From positions 1 to 64,000 of the forward strand of contig NZ_AXAS01000024.1 of the NCBI RefSeq assembly GCF_000472925.1: a stretch of DNA of 64,000 bases. The letters are read 5' to 3'. Each line of letters opens with the position of its first letter. The first letter of the stretch is position 1. The notes below the pieces were generated by a model. It saw only the letters and a program-made list of their open reading frames with translations. It was not told where the DNA came from and did no database searches. The position numbers were made by a program, and so were the translations under genes. Positions 16,807 to 25,687 of the stretch are shown piece after piece. This DNA is from Bradyrhizobium sp. Ec3.3. GTDB taxonomy: Bacteria; Pseudomonadota; Alphaproteobacteria; Rhizobiales; Xanthobacteraceae.

Positions 16807-17093
16807 GGGAGGCCTTATCGAGGAATTGGCAGGGCGCTTTCGGAGTCGCCTGTTGGAGGCTCCCCGGAATGATGGGGAGGCGCCGCCCGTCAGGGCCCGC
16901 CGGAAAGGGTTCATCGACGCAACTATCCCATCCACCGGGCGGTGTGGCCAGCCAAGGGACCGGGAACGGGCCGGCGGGCGGGGGAAACCGCCCTTTCCCC
17001 GCCGTATTCGGCGTGTTAACCGGATGGTCTGCGAGCGGCCGTAACCCCTGTACAATGCTCGATAAACCCGATTCGCTGTTGAAGCCGCGCGAG
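16807..17093. promoter_or_regulatory. Divergent promoter region
   Basis: This gap holds the promoters of the esterase (leftward) and the DUF2155 gene (rightward). No specific operator or -35/-10 pair was identified. An alternative ATG for the rightward gene lies at 17055. Confidence 0.4.
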
Positions 17094-18116
17094 ATGTCTC
17101 GAAACCTGATCCTGACCGGCCTTGCGGCGCTTTTTGCCGCCACAGCGATGACCGTCTCGCCTCCGGCGCAGGCGCAGATTGGCACGATCTTCTCCGATCC
17201 GCCGCCGCTGCGGCCGCCCGGCAGCATTCCACGCGGCAACCAGCCGCAGCAGCAGATGCCTGACGACGACGAGGAAGTGCCGGAGCTGCCGCCGCAGGGC
17301 CGCGTGCTGCCGACGCCGAACCGTCCGGCCGCCCGCCAGGGTAATGCTCTGCCCGGTCCGGTTGAGACGCAGCCTCTGGCGCCGCCGCCGGGAAGCACCG
17401 TGCTGCCGCAGAACCAGCAGCCCTCCATCGCGGTCGCACCGCCCAATCCTCAAAGCCCCCCGCCGCAGCCGGGCGCCAATCCGACGCTGCCGGGCTTGCC
17501 GCCCGGGCAGCGCCAGCCCAAGGGCACGCCGCAAAACGGTGTGCCGCAGACGCCGGCCAGCCTTCAGCCGGGCGATGAGGTCGTCACCGAGCCTCCGGCG
17601 CAGAAGATCGTGAACAAGAAGGCGACCTTCTCCGGCCTCGACAAGATCACCGGCCGCATCATCAATTTCGACGAGGAGATCGGCGAGACCGTGCAGTTCG
17701 GCGCGCTGCGCGTCAAAACCGACGCCTGCTACACGCGACCGGCGACGGAAGCCGCCAATACTGACGCTTTCGTCGAGGTCGACGAGATCACGCTGCAAGG
17801 CGAGGTGAAGCGGATTTTTTCGGGCTGGATGTTTGCGGCAAGTCCCGGCCTGCACGGCGTCGAGCACCCGATCTACGACATCTGGCTGACCGACTGCAAA
17901 GAGCCGCAGCAGACGATCGCGACCGCGGCGCCGGATCCGGCGAGCAGGCCGGCCGCGCCACCGCCGCCGGCGCAGAAGAAGGCCGCACCCAAGCAGGCCG
18001 TGCAGCAGCCGCGTCCGCCGCAGCCGCCGCCGCAACAGCAGCAGGTGCCGCCTCCGCCGCCGCCACCGCAGCAGCAGCCGGGCCTCTTCGGGCTCCCGGG
18101 CTTCGGCCGGAATTAG
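17094..18116 (+). CDS. DUF2155 domain-containing periplasmic protein
   Basis: The 340-residue product has a signal peptide (ILTGLAALFAATAMTVSPPAQA). A Pro/Gln-rich linker (about 30-165) leads into the DUF2155 core with TGRIINFDEEIGETVQFGAL, ACYTRPATEA and ASPGLHGVEHPIYDIWLTDC. The tail is again Pro/Gln rich and ends LFGLPGFGRN. The neighbour aat is the usual companion of this family in alphaproteobacteria. The function is unknown. ATG at 17055 would only lengthen the n-region. Confidence 0.88.
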   Translation: MSRNLILTGLAALFAATAMTVSPPAQAQIGTIFSDPPPLRPPGSIPRGNQPQQQMPDDDEEVPELPPQGRVLPTPNRPAARQGNALPGPVETQPLAPPPGSTVLPQNQQPSIAVAPPNPQSPPPQPGANPTLPGLPPGQRQPKGTPQNGVPQTPASLQPGDEVVTEPPAQKIVNKKATFSGLDKITGRIINFDEEIGETVQFGALRVKTDACYTRPATEAANTDAFVEVDEITLQGEVKRIFSGWMFAASPGLHGVEHPIYDIWLTDCKEPQQTIATAAPDPASRPAAPPPPAQKKAAPKQAVQQPRPPQPPPQQQQVPPPPPPPQQQPGLFGLPGFGRN

Positions 18117-18790
18117 CTTCGCGTCGCGATGATCTCGAGTGCGCTCGCCCCCGGGATCGCGTCTCCAGGCAACTTCAGGAAGTCGGCGGACTCGCCCGCC
18201 AGCGCCTTGTCGAGCAGGGCGGTGTAACGGCGCCTGGAAATCTCGACCGCACCGAAGCTGCGCAGATGCTCGGTGACATATTGCGTGTCGAGCAGCTCGA
18301 AGCCGCCGCAGATGAGCCGCGCCACCAGATGCACCAGCGCGACCTTCGAGGCATCACGCGCGGTGTGAAACATGCTTTCGCCGAAGAAAGCGCGTCCCAG
18401 GCTCACGCCATAGAGACCACCGACGAGGTCGTCGCCCTGCCAGGCCTCGACACTGTGGCAATGGCCGAGCTCGTGCAGGCCGCCATAGAGGTCACGAATA
18501 CGCTTGTTGATCCAGGTGTCCTCGCGTCCGACCTGCGGCGCGGCGCAGCCCGCCATCGTCGCCTTGAAGGCGGTGTTGACGGTGACGCGAAACACATCCG
18601 AACGCACGGTGCGCGCAAGGCGCGAGGCGACGCGAAATCCATCGAGCGGGATCACGCCGCGCATCTCCGGCTCGACCCAGAACAGAGTCGGATCGTCCGC
18701 GCTCTCGGCCATCGGAAAGATGCCGCAGGCATAGGCACGCAGCAGCACGGCGGGGGTGATTTCAGACGAGGCGGAGTCGCGCGCAGTCAT
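18113..18790 (-). CDS. aat: Leucyl/phenylalanyl-tRNA--protein transferase
   Basis: The 225-residue enzyme transfers Leu or Phe from tRNA to proteins with N-terminal Arg/Lys, feeding the N-end rule. Family signatures are LRAYACGIFPMAE, LFWVEPEMRGVIPLD, VGREDTWI, LHELGHCHSVEAWQGDDLVG, and GRAFFGESMFH with FELLDTQYVTEHLRSFGAVE. A short upstream ATG (18799) is possible. Its stop codon overlaps by four bases the end of the convergent DUF2155 gene. Confidence 0.95.
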   Translation of the reverse strand: MTARDSASSEITPAVLLRAYACGIFPMAESADDPTLFWVEPEMRGVIPLDGFRVASRLARTVRSDVFRVTVNTAFKATMAGCAAPQVGREDTWINKRIRDLYGGLHELGHCHSVEAWQGDDLVGGLYGVSLGRAFFGESMFHTARDASKVALVHLVARLICGGFELLDTQYVTEHLRSFGAVEISRRRYTALLDKALAGESADFLKLPGDAIPGASALEIIATRS

Positions 18791-18851
18791 GCGCGGCACA
18801 TTAGCAGGATCGCGGCAGCCTTGCGATGGGGTCGATGCGGGGCTTCGCGGA

Positions 18852-19955
18852 TCAGCTCGCGGCGGCGCTGTTCGTCGTGCTCGACGGCGCGGGCAGGCGG
18901 CGGAACTTCAGCAGGATCTTCGTCCCGGCGTGATCCGGATCGCGTTCGACGGAGGCGTCGAGCTTGGAAGCCATCGCCGCGACGATGCGCTGGCCCATCC
19001 CGGTCGAGCGCGGATCGGCCTTGGCGTTGTCGCCGACGCCATCATCGGCGATTGACAGAACGAGATCCTCGCCCTGCGAGGTCAGCTCGACGTGAATGGG
19101 GCCTGCCCCGTCCGGATAGGCGTATTTCACCGCGTTCATGACGAGCTCGTTGACGATGATGCCGACCGCGACTGCGCGGTCCGGATCGATCTCGATCGGC
19201 TCGGCCTTCAGCGTCAGGCGCGACATCCGGTTGCCCTCGGCCGAGCGGCGGAGGTCCTCGAGCAGCGAATCCAGATACTGGTTCAGGACCACGCTCTTCA
19301 GATCTTGCGAGGTGTAGAGACGGCGGTGCACCTGTGCGACCGCGGCGACGCGGCCCATCGCATTGGTCAGGGCGGCCTTGACCTCCTCCTGCGCAGCCGA
19401 GCTTGCCTGGAGATGCAACAGCGAAGCGATGATCTGGAGCGAGTTGCCGACGCGGTGGTTGACCTCGCGCAGCAGCATTTCGCGCTCGGCGGCAAGCGCC
19501 GCGTAGCGGTCGCGCGAGGCGTGGATCTCGGCTTCCGCCTCCTCGCGCGCCTTCTGCAACTCGGCCTGACGCAGGGCGCCGTCGGCCGCGACACGCAGCA
19601 GCGGGATGAAGTCGCCCGTGACATCCTTGACGAGGTAATCGGCGGCGCCCGCCTTCAGCGCGGTCACGGCAATGCTGGAATCCTGCGAGGCCGTGACGAA
19701 GACGACGGGCGGCGCGTCCGGGATCGCCATGATCTGTTCGAGTGTCTCGAGACCGTCGAGGCCCGGCATGTACTGGTCCAGCGCCACGACGTCGATGTCG
19801 CCGTCGACGTTGCCTTGCCGGATGCGAGCGAGGCCTTCCTCGCCGCTTGCGGCAAGAACGACCTTGTAGCCGCGGCGCGACAGGCCGCGCTCGACGAGGC
19901 GCGCCAGCGCGTCATCGTCGTCGATATAGAGCAGCGTCGGCGTGGTCTGGCTCAT
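18852..19955 (-). CDS. Response regulator fused to HisKA_2-type histidine kinase
   Basis: The 367-residue protein begins with a receiver (LLYIDDDDALARLVERG; phosphoacceptor in VVALDQYMPGLDG; LVKDVTGD in place of the usual KP). A coiled coil follows (about 135-165), then a HisKA_2 phosphoacceptor with LLREVNHRVGNSLQIIASLL and an HATPase (IIVNELVMNAVKYAYPDG, DDGVG). The architecture places kinase after receiver. Its ATG overlaps the TGA of the upstream regulator gene (ATGA), so the three genes form one coupled relay. Confidence 0.9.
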   Translation of the reverse strand: MSQTTPTLLYIDDDDALARLVERGLSRRGYKVVLAASGEEGLARIRQGNVDGDIDVVALDQYMPGLDGLETLEQIMAIPDAPPVVFVTASQDSSIAVTALKAGAADYLVKDVTGDFIPLLRVAADGALRQAELQKAREEAEAEIHASRDRYAALAAEREMLLREVNHRVGNSLQIIASLLHLQASSAAQEEVKAALTNAMGRVAAVAQVHRRLYTSQDLKSVVLNQYLDSLLEDLRRSAEGNRMSRLTLKAEPIEIDPDRAVAVGIIVNELVMNAVKYAYPDGAGPIHVELTSQGEDLVLSIADDGVGDNAKADPRSTGMGQRIVAAMASKLDASVERDPDHAGTKILLKFRRLPAPSSTTNSAAAS

Positions 19956-20392
19956 GTGGCGGCGGCTGGGATCTGGATGACGGAGAAGAATAGCCCGAGC
20001 TGGCGGATCGCGTTGGCAAAATTCTCGTAGTTGACCGGCTTTGTGATGTAGACGTTGCAGCCGAGCTCGTAGCAACGCTTGATTTCCTGGGAGTCGTCGG
20101 TGGTGGTCAGCACCACCACGGGCGATGCCTTCAGGTACTTGTTTTCCTTGATCCGCCTCAGGATATCGATCCCGGTCATGTCGGGCAGGTTGAGGTCGAG
20201 CAGGATCAGGAGCGCGTTGCCTTTGTGCGCCAGGCCGTTGCCATCAGCGCCGAACAGATATCTGGTGGCGTCCGTGCCGTTCGCGAACGGTACGATCTCG
20301 TTATTGACGCCGGAGCGGCGGATGTTGCGCTCGATCAGGCGGGCGTGCCCTTCGTCGTCCTCGATCATGATGATGGTGACGGGCTGGGTCAT
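19952..20392 (-). CDS. Rcp1-like single-domain response regulator
   Basis: The 146-residue receiver starts MTQPVTIIMIEDDEGHARLI. The Rcp1-like signature is LILLDLNLPDMTGIDILRRI followed by SPVVVLTTTDDSQEIKRCYE and ITKPVNYENF. Such receivers often partner phytochrome or CHASE3 kinases. It is joined at both ends by ATGA overlaps to kinases and probably shuttles phosphate between them. Confidence 0.92.
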   Translation of the reverse strand: MTQPVTIIMIEDDEGHARLIERNIRRSGVNNEIVPFANGTDATRYLFGADGNGLAHKGNALLILLDLNLPDMTGIDILRRIKENKYLKASPVVVLTTTDDSQEIKRCYELGCNVYITKPVNYENFANAIRQLGLFFSVIQIPAAAT

Positions 20393-21915
20393 TGGTTTCT
20401 GTCCCGATTGCTGGCGTTCCACTTGATCGGCAGCGTGATCGTGAACGTGCTGCCGACGTTAAGTTCGGAGGAGACCGACATCGTGCCGCCGAGGCGCCGC
20501 ACCAGGGCGCGGACGTGGGCAAGGCCGATGCCCTGGCCCGGCTTGTCCTGGAGGCCGGCGCGGCGGAACAGATCGAAGATGCGCTGGTGATCCTTCGGGT
20601 CGATGCCGCGGCCATTGTCAGAGATCTCGAAGATCGCATAGCCGAGCTTGGTGCGGCCGCGCAGCACGATCTCGCCGGGAACGCCGGCCTTGAGATACTT
20701 GATGGCGTTGTCGATCAGGTTGGAGAAGATCTGCTCCAGCGCCAGGCGGTCGCTCACGATATCAGGCAGCTCGCCGACGCGGATTTCGGCCTGCGCCTCG
20801 GCGGCCTGATGCGCTACCGTCGCCACGATCGTCTCGATCAGCTCGCCCGTGTCGATCCTGACCGGCTCGAATTCGCGCCGGCCCTCGCGGGTGAGGTTGA
20901 GGATCGCCGAAATCAGGCGGTCCATCTTGCCGATCGAGGATTTGATGAAGCCGAGCGCCTCGGAAAAATCCTGCGACAGCTGCTTGTCCGGTTCCTCCAG
21001 CGCGCTTGCTGCGGCATCATTCATTGCCAGCGGTGGCCCGTCCGCCGGCACGTGGGTGAGGCTGCCGATGCGCCGGAAGATGTCGTTGCCCAGTTCCTCG
21101 AGCTCGCTGGTGAAGCCCATGATGTTGACCAGCGGCGAGCGCAGGTCATGACTCACGATATAGGCAAAGCGCTGGATCTCGTTGTTGGCTTCGCGCAAGT
21201 CCGCCGTGCGTTCATCGACGGTGGTCTCGAGATTGAGATTGGCATCGCGCAGGCGTGCCTCCGCCTCGTCGCGGATGGCCGCCGAGCGCCGCACCAGCCA
21301 GATCGAGATCAACGCGAGCACCACGACGAGACCGGAGCCGATGCCGGTGAGCGATGCCGCCAGCGTCTGACTGTTGTTGGCATTGGCCGAGCGGAGCGTG
21401 AATAATCGCTGTTCCTCGCGGAGCATGGCGTCTGCGGCGTCGCGGATCGTGCTCGTCGTGTCGCCGGCGGCCGCTTCGCGGACGAGCGCGGAGGCGCGTG
21501 CGAAGTCGCTCTGCTCGATGTAATTCATCTCGCGCGTGAACTGGTCGAGCCTGGTTTCGACCGCCGGCCGCAGCTTGCGGACGCTTTCCGCCTGCGCGGG
21601 ATTGTCCTTGGTCAGCTCCACCAGCCTGTTGAGATGCGGCGGGACCCCCGCCACCGCGGCCTGGTGGTCGGTCCAGAATTCCGGCCCGCGCGTGAGGAGA
21701 AATCCGCTCGCACTGCTCTCGGCGCGGCGAATTTCCAGGAGCAGCGTGTGGATCTGGTTCTCGACCTCGATGGTGTGAATGACCGAGGCGTTGTCGTCAC
21801 GCGCCTTGTTGACGAGGTAGACGGAGCCGGCGCTGATCACCGTCAGCACCAAGAGTCCCGCCGCGAACAGCAGGATCTGCCAAAGTGCGCGCCGCCGTCT
21901 CAGGTCAGGCGTCAC
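20389..21915 (-). CDS. CHASE3-type sensor histidine kinase
   Basis: The 508-residue protein starts at GTG 21915 with GGAG five bases upstream. A first helix (ILLFAAGLLVLTVISAGSVYL) precedes a CHASE3-like region with RRAESSASGFLLTRGPEFW. A second helix (GIGSGLVVVLALISIWLV) is followed by coiled coil, HisKA (IQRFAYIVSHDLRSPLVNIM), and ATPase (NLIDNAIKYLK, SDNGRGIDPKDHQRIF). Longer frames upstream overlap accC and lack a start signal. It lies 108 bases beyond accC and may be cotranscribed with it. Confidence 0.9.
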   Translation of the reverse strand: MTPDLRRRRALWQILLFAAGLLVLTVISAGSVYLVNKARDDNASVIHTIEVENQIHTLLLEIRRAESSASGFLLTRGPEFWTDHQAAVAGVPPHLNRLVELTKDNPAQAESVRKLRPAVETRLDQFTREMNYIEQSDFARASALVREAAAGDTTSTIRDAADAMLREEQRLFTLRSANANNSQTLAASLTGIGSGLVVVLALISIWLVRRSAAIRDEAEARLRDANLNLETTVDERTADLREANNEIQRFAYIVSHDLRSPLVNIMGFTSELEELGNDIFRRIGSLTHVPADGPPLAMNDAAASALEEPDKQLSQDFSEALGFIKSSIGKMDRLISAILNLTREGRREFEPVRIDTGELIETIVATVAHQAAEAQAEIRVGELPDIVSDRLALEQIFSNLIDNAIKYLKAGVPGEIVLRGRTKLGYAIFEISDNGRGIDPKDHQRIFDLFRRAGLQDKPGQGIGLAHVRALVRRLGGTMSVSSELNVGSTFTITLPIKWNASNRDRNQ

Positions 21916-22022
21916 GCCAACTCCAGTTCCGACCTTAAGAATTTCCACTCCCCCATGCAGAAAACCCGCCGATAACGCCGCAAGCGGCGTTCGGTTCCAT
22001 AGCAAGGGTAGGACGGTGGCCG

Positions 22023-23372
22023 CTAGTTGCCGGATTGGCCGGCCAGGTACTGTTCGAGCCAATGGATGTGATAGTCGCCGTCGATGATGGCGGGTTCACG
22101 CACCAGGGATCGGAACAGCGGCAGCGTCGTCTCGATGCCGTCGACCACCATCTCGTCCAGCGCGCGGCGCAGCCGCATCAGGCACTCGGTGCGGGTCTTG
22201 CCGTGCACGATCAGCTTGCCGACGAGGGAATCGTAGTAGGGCGGGATCGTGTAGCCCTGATAGACGGCCGAGTCGATCCGTACGCCCAGACCGCCGGGCG
22301 GATGGTACTGCGAGATCCGGCCAGGTGAGGGACGGAAGGTCTGCGGGTTCTCCGCGTTGATGCGGCACTCGATCGCGTGCCCGATGATCTGGATCTCCTC
22401 CTGCTTCGCCGGCAGGTCGCCGCCGGCGGCAATGCGGATCTGCTCCAGCACGAGGTCGATATCGGTGATGCTCTCGGTGACGGGATGCTCGACCTGGATA
22501 CGCGTGTTCATCTCGATGAAGTAGAACTCGCCGTCCTCGTAGAGGAACTCGATGGTGCCGACGCCGAGATATTTCATCTCGCGCATTGCCTTGGCGCAGG
22601 TTTCACCGATCTTGGCACGCGCGGCCGCGGAGAGGACGGGCGAGGGGCCTTCCTCCCAGACCTTCTGGTGACGGCGTTGCAGCGAGCAGTCGCGTTCGCC
22701 GAGGTGGATCGCGCCGCCGCGGCCGTCGCCGAGGATCTGGATTTCGATGTGGCGCGGCTTCTTCAGGTATTTTTCCAGGTAGACGGACGCGTCGCCGAAG
22801 GCGGATTTCGCCTCGTTGGCGGCGGTCGACAGCGCCAGCGCAAGGTCTGCCTCGCTGTTCGCGACCTTCATGCCGCGGCCGCCGCCGCCGGCGGCAGCCT
22901 TCACCAGCACGGGGAAGCCGATCTGCTTCGCGATCGCCGTCGCGTCGTCGTTGGGACCGACCGCGCCGTCCGAGCCGGGCACCACAGGGATGCCGAGCCG
23001 CTTGGCGGTCTTCTTGGCCTCGATCTTGTCGCCCATCAGGCGGATGTGCTCGGCCTTCGGACCGATGAAATGCAGATTGTGCTCGGAGAGGATTTCCGCG
23101 AAGCGCGCATTTTCCGACAGGAAGCCGTAGCCCGGATGCACCGCATCGGCGCCGGTGATCTCGCAGGCCGCGAGCAGCGCTGGAACGTTGAGATAGCTGT
23201 CCTTCGACTGTGGCGGCCCGATGCAGACGCTCTCGTCGGAGAGGCGGACATGCATCGCGTCCGCGTCGGCGGTGGAGTGCACGGCGACGGTCGCGATCCC
23301 GAGCTCCTTGCAGGCCCGCAGGATGCGAAGGGCGATCTCGCCGCGATTGGCTATGAGGATCTTGTCGAACAT
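22023..23372 (-). CDS. accC: Acetyl-CoA carboxylase, biotin carboxylase subunit
   Basis: This 449-residue enzyme carboxylates biotin on AccB with ATP and bicarbonate, the first step of fatty acid synthesis. Features in order: the N-terminal FDKILIANRGEIALRILRAC, ATP-grasp with KAAAGGGGRGMKVA, the metal-binding FIEMNTRIQVEHPVTE, and GHAIECRINAENP. Length and motifs are family typical. It follows accB after 82 bases that contain a hairpin-forming repeat. Strong conservation makes the call secure. Confidence 0.97.
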   Translation of the reverse strand: MFDKILIANRGEIALRILRACKELGIATVAVHSTADADAMHVRLSDESVCIGPPQSKDSYLNVPALLAACEITGADAVHPGYGFLSENARFAEILSEHNLHFIGPKAEHIRLMGDKIEAKKTAKRLGIPVVPGSDGAVGPNDDATAIAKQIGFPVLVKAAAGGGGRGMKVANSEADLALALSTAANEAKSAFGDASVYLEKYLKKPRHIEIQILGDGRGGAIHLGERDCSLQRRHQKVWEEGPSPVLSAAARAKIGETCAKAMREMKYLGVGTIEFLYEDGEFYFIEMNTRIQVEHPVTESITDIDLVLEQIRIAAGGDLPAKQEEIQIIGHAIECRINAENPQTFRPSPGRISQYHPPGGLGVRIDSAVYQGYTIPPYYDSLVGKLIVHGKTRTECLMRLRRALDEMVVDGIETTLPLFRSLVREPAIIDGDYHIHWLEQYLAGQSGN

Positions 23373-23392
23373 GGTGCCTCAGCGGGCAAATA

Positions 23393-23454
23393 GCGAGTAG
23401 CGAATGGCGAATGGAAGTGTAGCAACCATTCGCTATTCGCCATTCGCCACTCGC
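23393..23454. repeat. Hairpin-forming repeat between accB and accC
   Basis: CGAATGG units at 23401-23414 and CCATTCGC units at 23426-23452 form an imperfect inverted repeat, with GCGAG/CTCGC at the outer edges. It fills almost the entire gap directly after the accB TAA. It is not followed by T residues, so read-through into accC is expected; it may tune the ratio of the two subunits. Confidence 0.65.
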
Positions 23455-23940
23455 TTATTCAATGATGACCAGCGGCTCGCCGAACTCGACCGGCTGGCTG
23501 TCCTCGACCAGGATCTGAGTCACGGTTCCGGCGCGCGGCGAGGGGATCTGGTTCATGGTCTTCATCGCTTCGATGATGAGGAGCGTCTGACCGACCGAGA
23601 CCTTGGAGCCGACCTCGATGAAAGGCTTTGCGCCCGGCTCGGGCGACCAATAGGCGGTGCCGACCATCGGCGAGGTGACGGCGCCGGGATGTTTCGACAG
23701 ATCTGCCGGCGCTCCGGCCGCAGTCGCCGTGGCAACTGCCGCGACAGGGGCCGCGATGATCGACGTCGGCACGGCCGCGGCGACGCTGATATTGCGCGCG
23801 ACGCGCAGGCGAAGTCCTGCGCGTTCGATCTCGATCTCGGTGAGGCTCGTCTCGTCGAGCAGGGTCGCGAGTTCGCGGATGAGCGCGGAGTCCTCGCTGG
23901 AAAACTTTGCGGCTGCTTTATCGTCTGGCTGGCGCGCCAT
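23455..23940 (-). CDS. accB: Acetyl-CoA carboxylase, biotin carboxyl carrier protein
   Basis: The 161-residue carrier holds the biotin cofactor moved between AccC and carboxyltransferase. The N-terminal helix (LIRELATLLDETSLTEIEIE) and an Ala/Pro-rich linker lead to the lipoyl-like domain with the biotinylated Lys in IIEAMKTMNQIPSPRAG. Its end EFGEPLVIIE is standard. It is the middle gene of aroQ-accB-accC, the typical rhizobial order. Confidence 0.97.
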   Translation of the reverse strand: MARQPDDKAAAKFSSEDSALIRELATLLDETSLTEIEIERAGLRLRVARNISVAAAVPTSIIAAPVAAVATATAAGAPADLSKHPGAVTSPMVGTAYWSPEPGAKPFIEVGSKVSVGQTLLIIEAMKTMNQIPSPRAGTVTQILVEDSQPVEFGEPLVIIE

Positions 23941-23976
23941 GATCTTGATTCCGAACCTTCTGTTTGAAAAGGGGCG

Positions 23977-24444
23977 TCAGGCTTTGGGCTGGATGCCGAG
24001 CTTGGCGGCAAGGCCCTGGATCGCGAGGCGGTAGCCTTCGATGCCGAAGCCGCACAGCGACGCGAAGGCGGCGCGGGCGGTGTAGGAATGGTGACGGAAA
24101 CTCTCGCGGGCGTGGATGTTGGTGACGTGCACCTCGACCGTCGGGATCTGCACCGCGAGCAGTGCATCATGCAGCGCGATCGAGGTGTGCGAATAGCCGC
24201 CGGCATTGATGATGATGCCTTTCATCTTGCGGGCGTGCGCCTCGTGGATGAAGTCGATCAATTCGCCTTCGCGGTTGGACTGCCGGCAGTCGGCCTTGAG
24301 GCCGAAGTTCGCTGCGGTCTCCCGGCAGAGCGTCTCGACATCGGCGAGTGTCGCGTGTCCGTATTTCTCCGGTTCGCGCGTCCCCAGCATGTTGAGGTTC
24401 GGCCCGTTGAGGACGAGGATCGTGTCGGTCGCAGGTTCAGCCAT
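23977..24444 (-). CDS. aroQ: 3-dehydroquinate dehydratase, type II
   Basis: The 155-residue enzyme dehydrates 3-dehydroquinate in the shikimate pathway. The N-terminal LVLNGPNLNMLGTREPEKYG includes the flexible-loop Tyr and Arg, and CRQSNREGELIDFIHEA, INAGGYSHTSIALHDAL and EVHVTNIHARESFRHHS complete the active site. It heads the aroQ-accB-accC operon. Confidence 0.97.
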   Translation of the reverse strand: MAEPATDTILVLNGPNLNMLGTREPEKYGHATLADVETLCRETAANFGLKADCRQSNREGELIDFIHEAHARKMKGIIINAGGYSHTSIALHDALLAVQIPTVEVHVTNIHARESFRHHSYTARAAFASLCGFGIEGYRLAIQGLAAKLGIQPKA

Positions 24445-24623
24445 TCAAAATCCCGTCAGGTGCTTCGGCGGAGGTGGCGGGGGTTATAGGTAACAAAGGG
24501 GCTTAGGGGAAGCCTTCAACGACCTCCCGCGGGGCTTCAGATAGCTCATCCAGCCCGCAAAAAGCTGTGCGGAAGCTACGGAAATTGCTTGTTAACCAGT
24601 CCAAATCATGGCCGGCCGATGGC

Positions 24624-24650
24624 AAAAAGGGCGGGCATTGCTGCCCGCCC
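24624..24650 (-). terminator. Terminator of the DUF1236 gene
   Basis: On the minus strand GGGCGGGCA pairs with TGCCCGCCC (24629-24637 with 24642-24650) and is followed by five T residues. It lies 26 bases past the stop of the gene starting at 25491. Confidence 0.85.
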
Positions 24651-24675
24651 CTGGGGGGTGCCGATCTGCCGGCCG

Positions 24676-25491
24676 TCAGGCGTTGAGAACCGCGATGATC
24701 TCGTAGGTGACAGGATCGATGATCACGATCTCCTCGCGGACCAGGATGTACCTGTAGCTTCGCCACTCCGGATATATCGTCGCCACCCGCGACGGCAGGG
24801 CGTGCAGCTCGATGCCCTCACGCGGAATCCGCGTGCCGACCGAAACCGAGAAGTTGACGTTGCTGACGGGAGCCACGTGCTCCTCGTGGATCACTGACGT
24901 GATCTGCGTGCGCTGCTCGGTCGAGAGCTTGGCGCCGGCGCCGGCCTGGCCGGTGGTCTGTGTCTGGGTCGACGTGCCGGACTTGGTTTGCGTCTCCGAG
25001 CTCATGCCCTTCGACCTGTCCTGCTGGCCCTGGGCGCGTTCGTCAGTGCGTTGGCCCTTCGTTACACCCGACTTCTCCTCAGCCGTCGGATTCTTGTGCA
25101 TCGTGCCCGAGGACTTTTCGTCCTTCATCGCGCCTGAGGATCTCTCTTCAGCGCCGGACTTCATTGACCCGCCGGCCTGTCCCACGGTGCCCTTTTCCTT
25201 GCCCGTCGAATCCTTGTGCATGGCGCCGGACTTCTCGTCCTTCATCGCGCCCGAGGACCTCTCTTCAGCGCCGGACTTCATGGATCCGCCAGCTTGTCCC
25301 ACGGTGCCTCTTTCCTTGCCCGTGGATTCCTTATTCATGGCGCCGCCGTGCTCGGTCGCGCCAGCTGATGGCTGGTGCTGCTGCGTCTGCTGACCGCCGT
25401 ACTCCTTGGTCCCAGTTCCCTGCGCATTCGCGAGACCAGTGCCCGCGACGAGTGCCAGCGCGGCAACCGAGATCATAAAGCGATTAGTCAT
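24676..25491 (-). CDS. DUF1236 protein with internal 39-residue repeats
   Basis: The 271-residue secreted protein has a signal peptide (FMISVAALALVAGTGLANAQ). The middle (about 50-160) holds two near-identical copies of a 39-40 residue block with GTVGQAGGSMKSGAEERSSG. A Gln/Thr/Ser-rich linker follows. The C-terminal domain with ITSVIHEEHVAPVSNVNFSV, and VATIYPEWRSYRYILVREEI matches DUF1236, known from Bradyrhizobiaceae. The repeats are also near identical at DNA level (about 25100-25340), a likely site of copy-number change. ATG at 25491 has GAGGAGAGG upstream. Confidence 0.85.
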   Translation of the reverse strand: MTNRFMISVAALALVAGTGLANAQGTGTKEYGGQQTQQHQPSAGATEHGGAMNKESTGKERGTVGQAGGSMKSGAEERSSGAMKDEKSGAMHKDSTGKEKGTVGQAGGSMKSGAEERSSGAMKDEKSSGTMHKNPTAEEKSGVTKGQRTDERAQGQQDRSKGMSSETQTKSGTSTQTQTTGQAGAGAKLSTEQRTQITSVIHEEHVAPVSNVNFSVSVGTRIPREGIELHALPSRVATIYPEWRSYRYILVREEIVIIDPVTYEIIAVLNA

Positions 25492-25632
25492 TGAACCTCT
25501 CCTCACGTGTTTTGTGCGTCATTGCCCGCGCCGACAACGAAAGGAGAAATGAGATGTTCCGAAACTTCATCGGTTCCGAGGTTTTTGTTTGTTGAATGCG
25601 AGATGAATGGTCGCACCAAGATTCCGACAACA

Positions 25633-25660
25633 AAAAAGGCCGGTAAAAACCGGCCTTTTT
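25633..25660. terminator. Terminator after DsbA-like gene (bidirectional)
   Basis: AAAAAGGCCGGT pairs with ACCGGCCTTTTT around AAAA. It lies 28 bases beyond the stop of the ScsC-like gene on the minus strand. Confidence 0.85.
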
Positions 25661-25687
25661 CAATGTTCGGATAATCGAAAACGGGAA

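Noticed and set aside
15844..17439. Esterase as a 531-residue protein
   Set aside because: Extension to 17439 crosses the promoter and coding part of the divergent DUF2155 gene; MPVVLDPD at 16806 is the family-like start.
20389..22062. Longer start for the CHASE3 kinase at 22062
   Set aside because: It overlaps accC and has no SD; GTG 21915 with GGAG is better.
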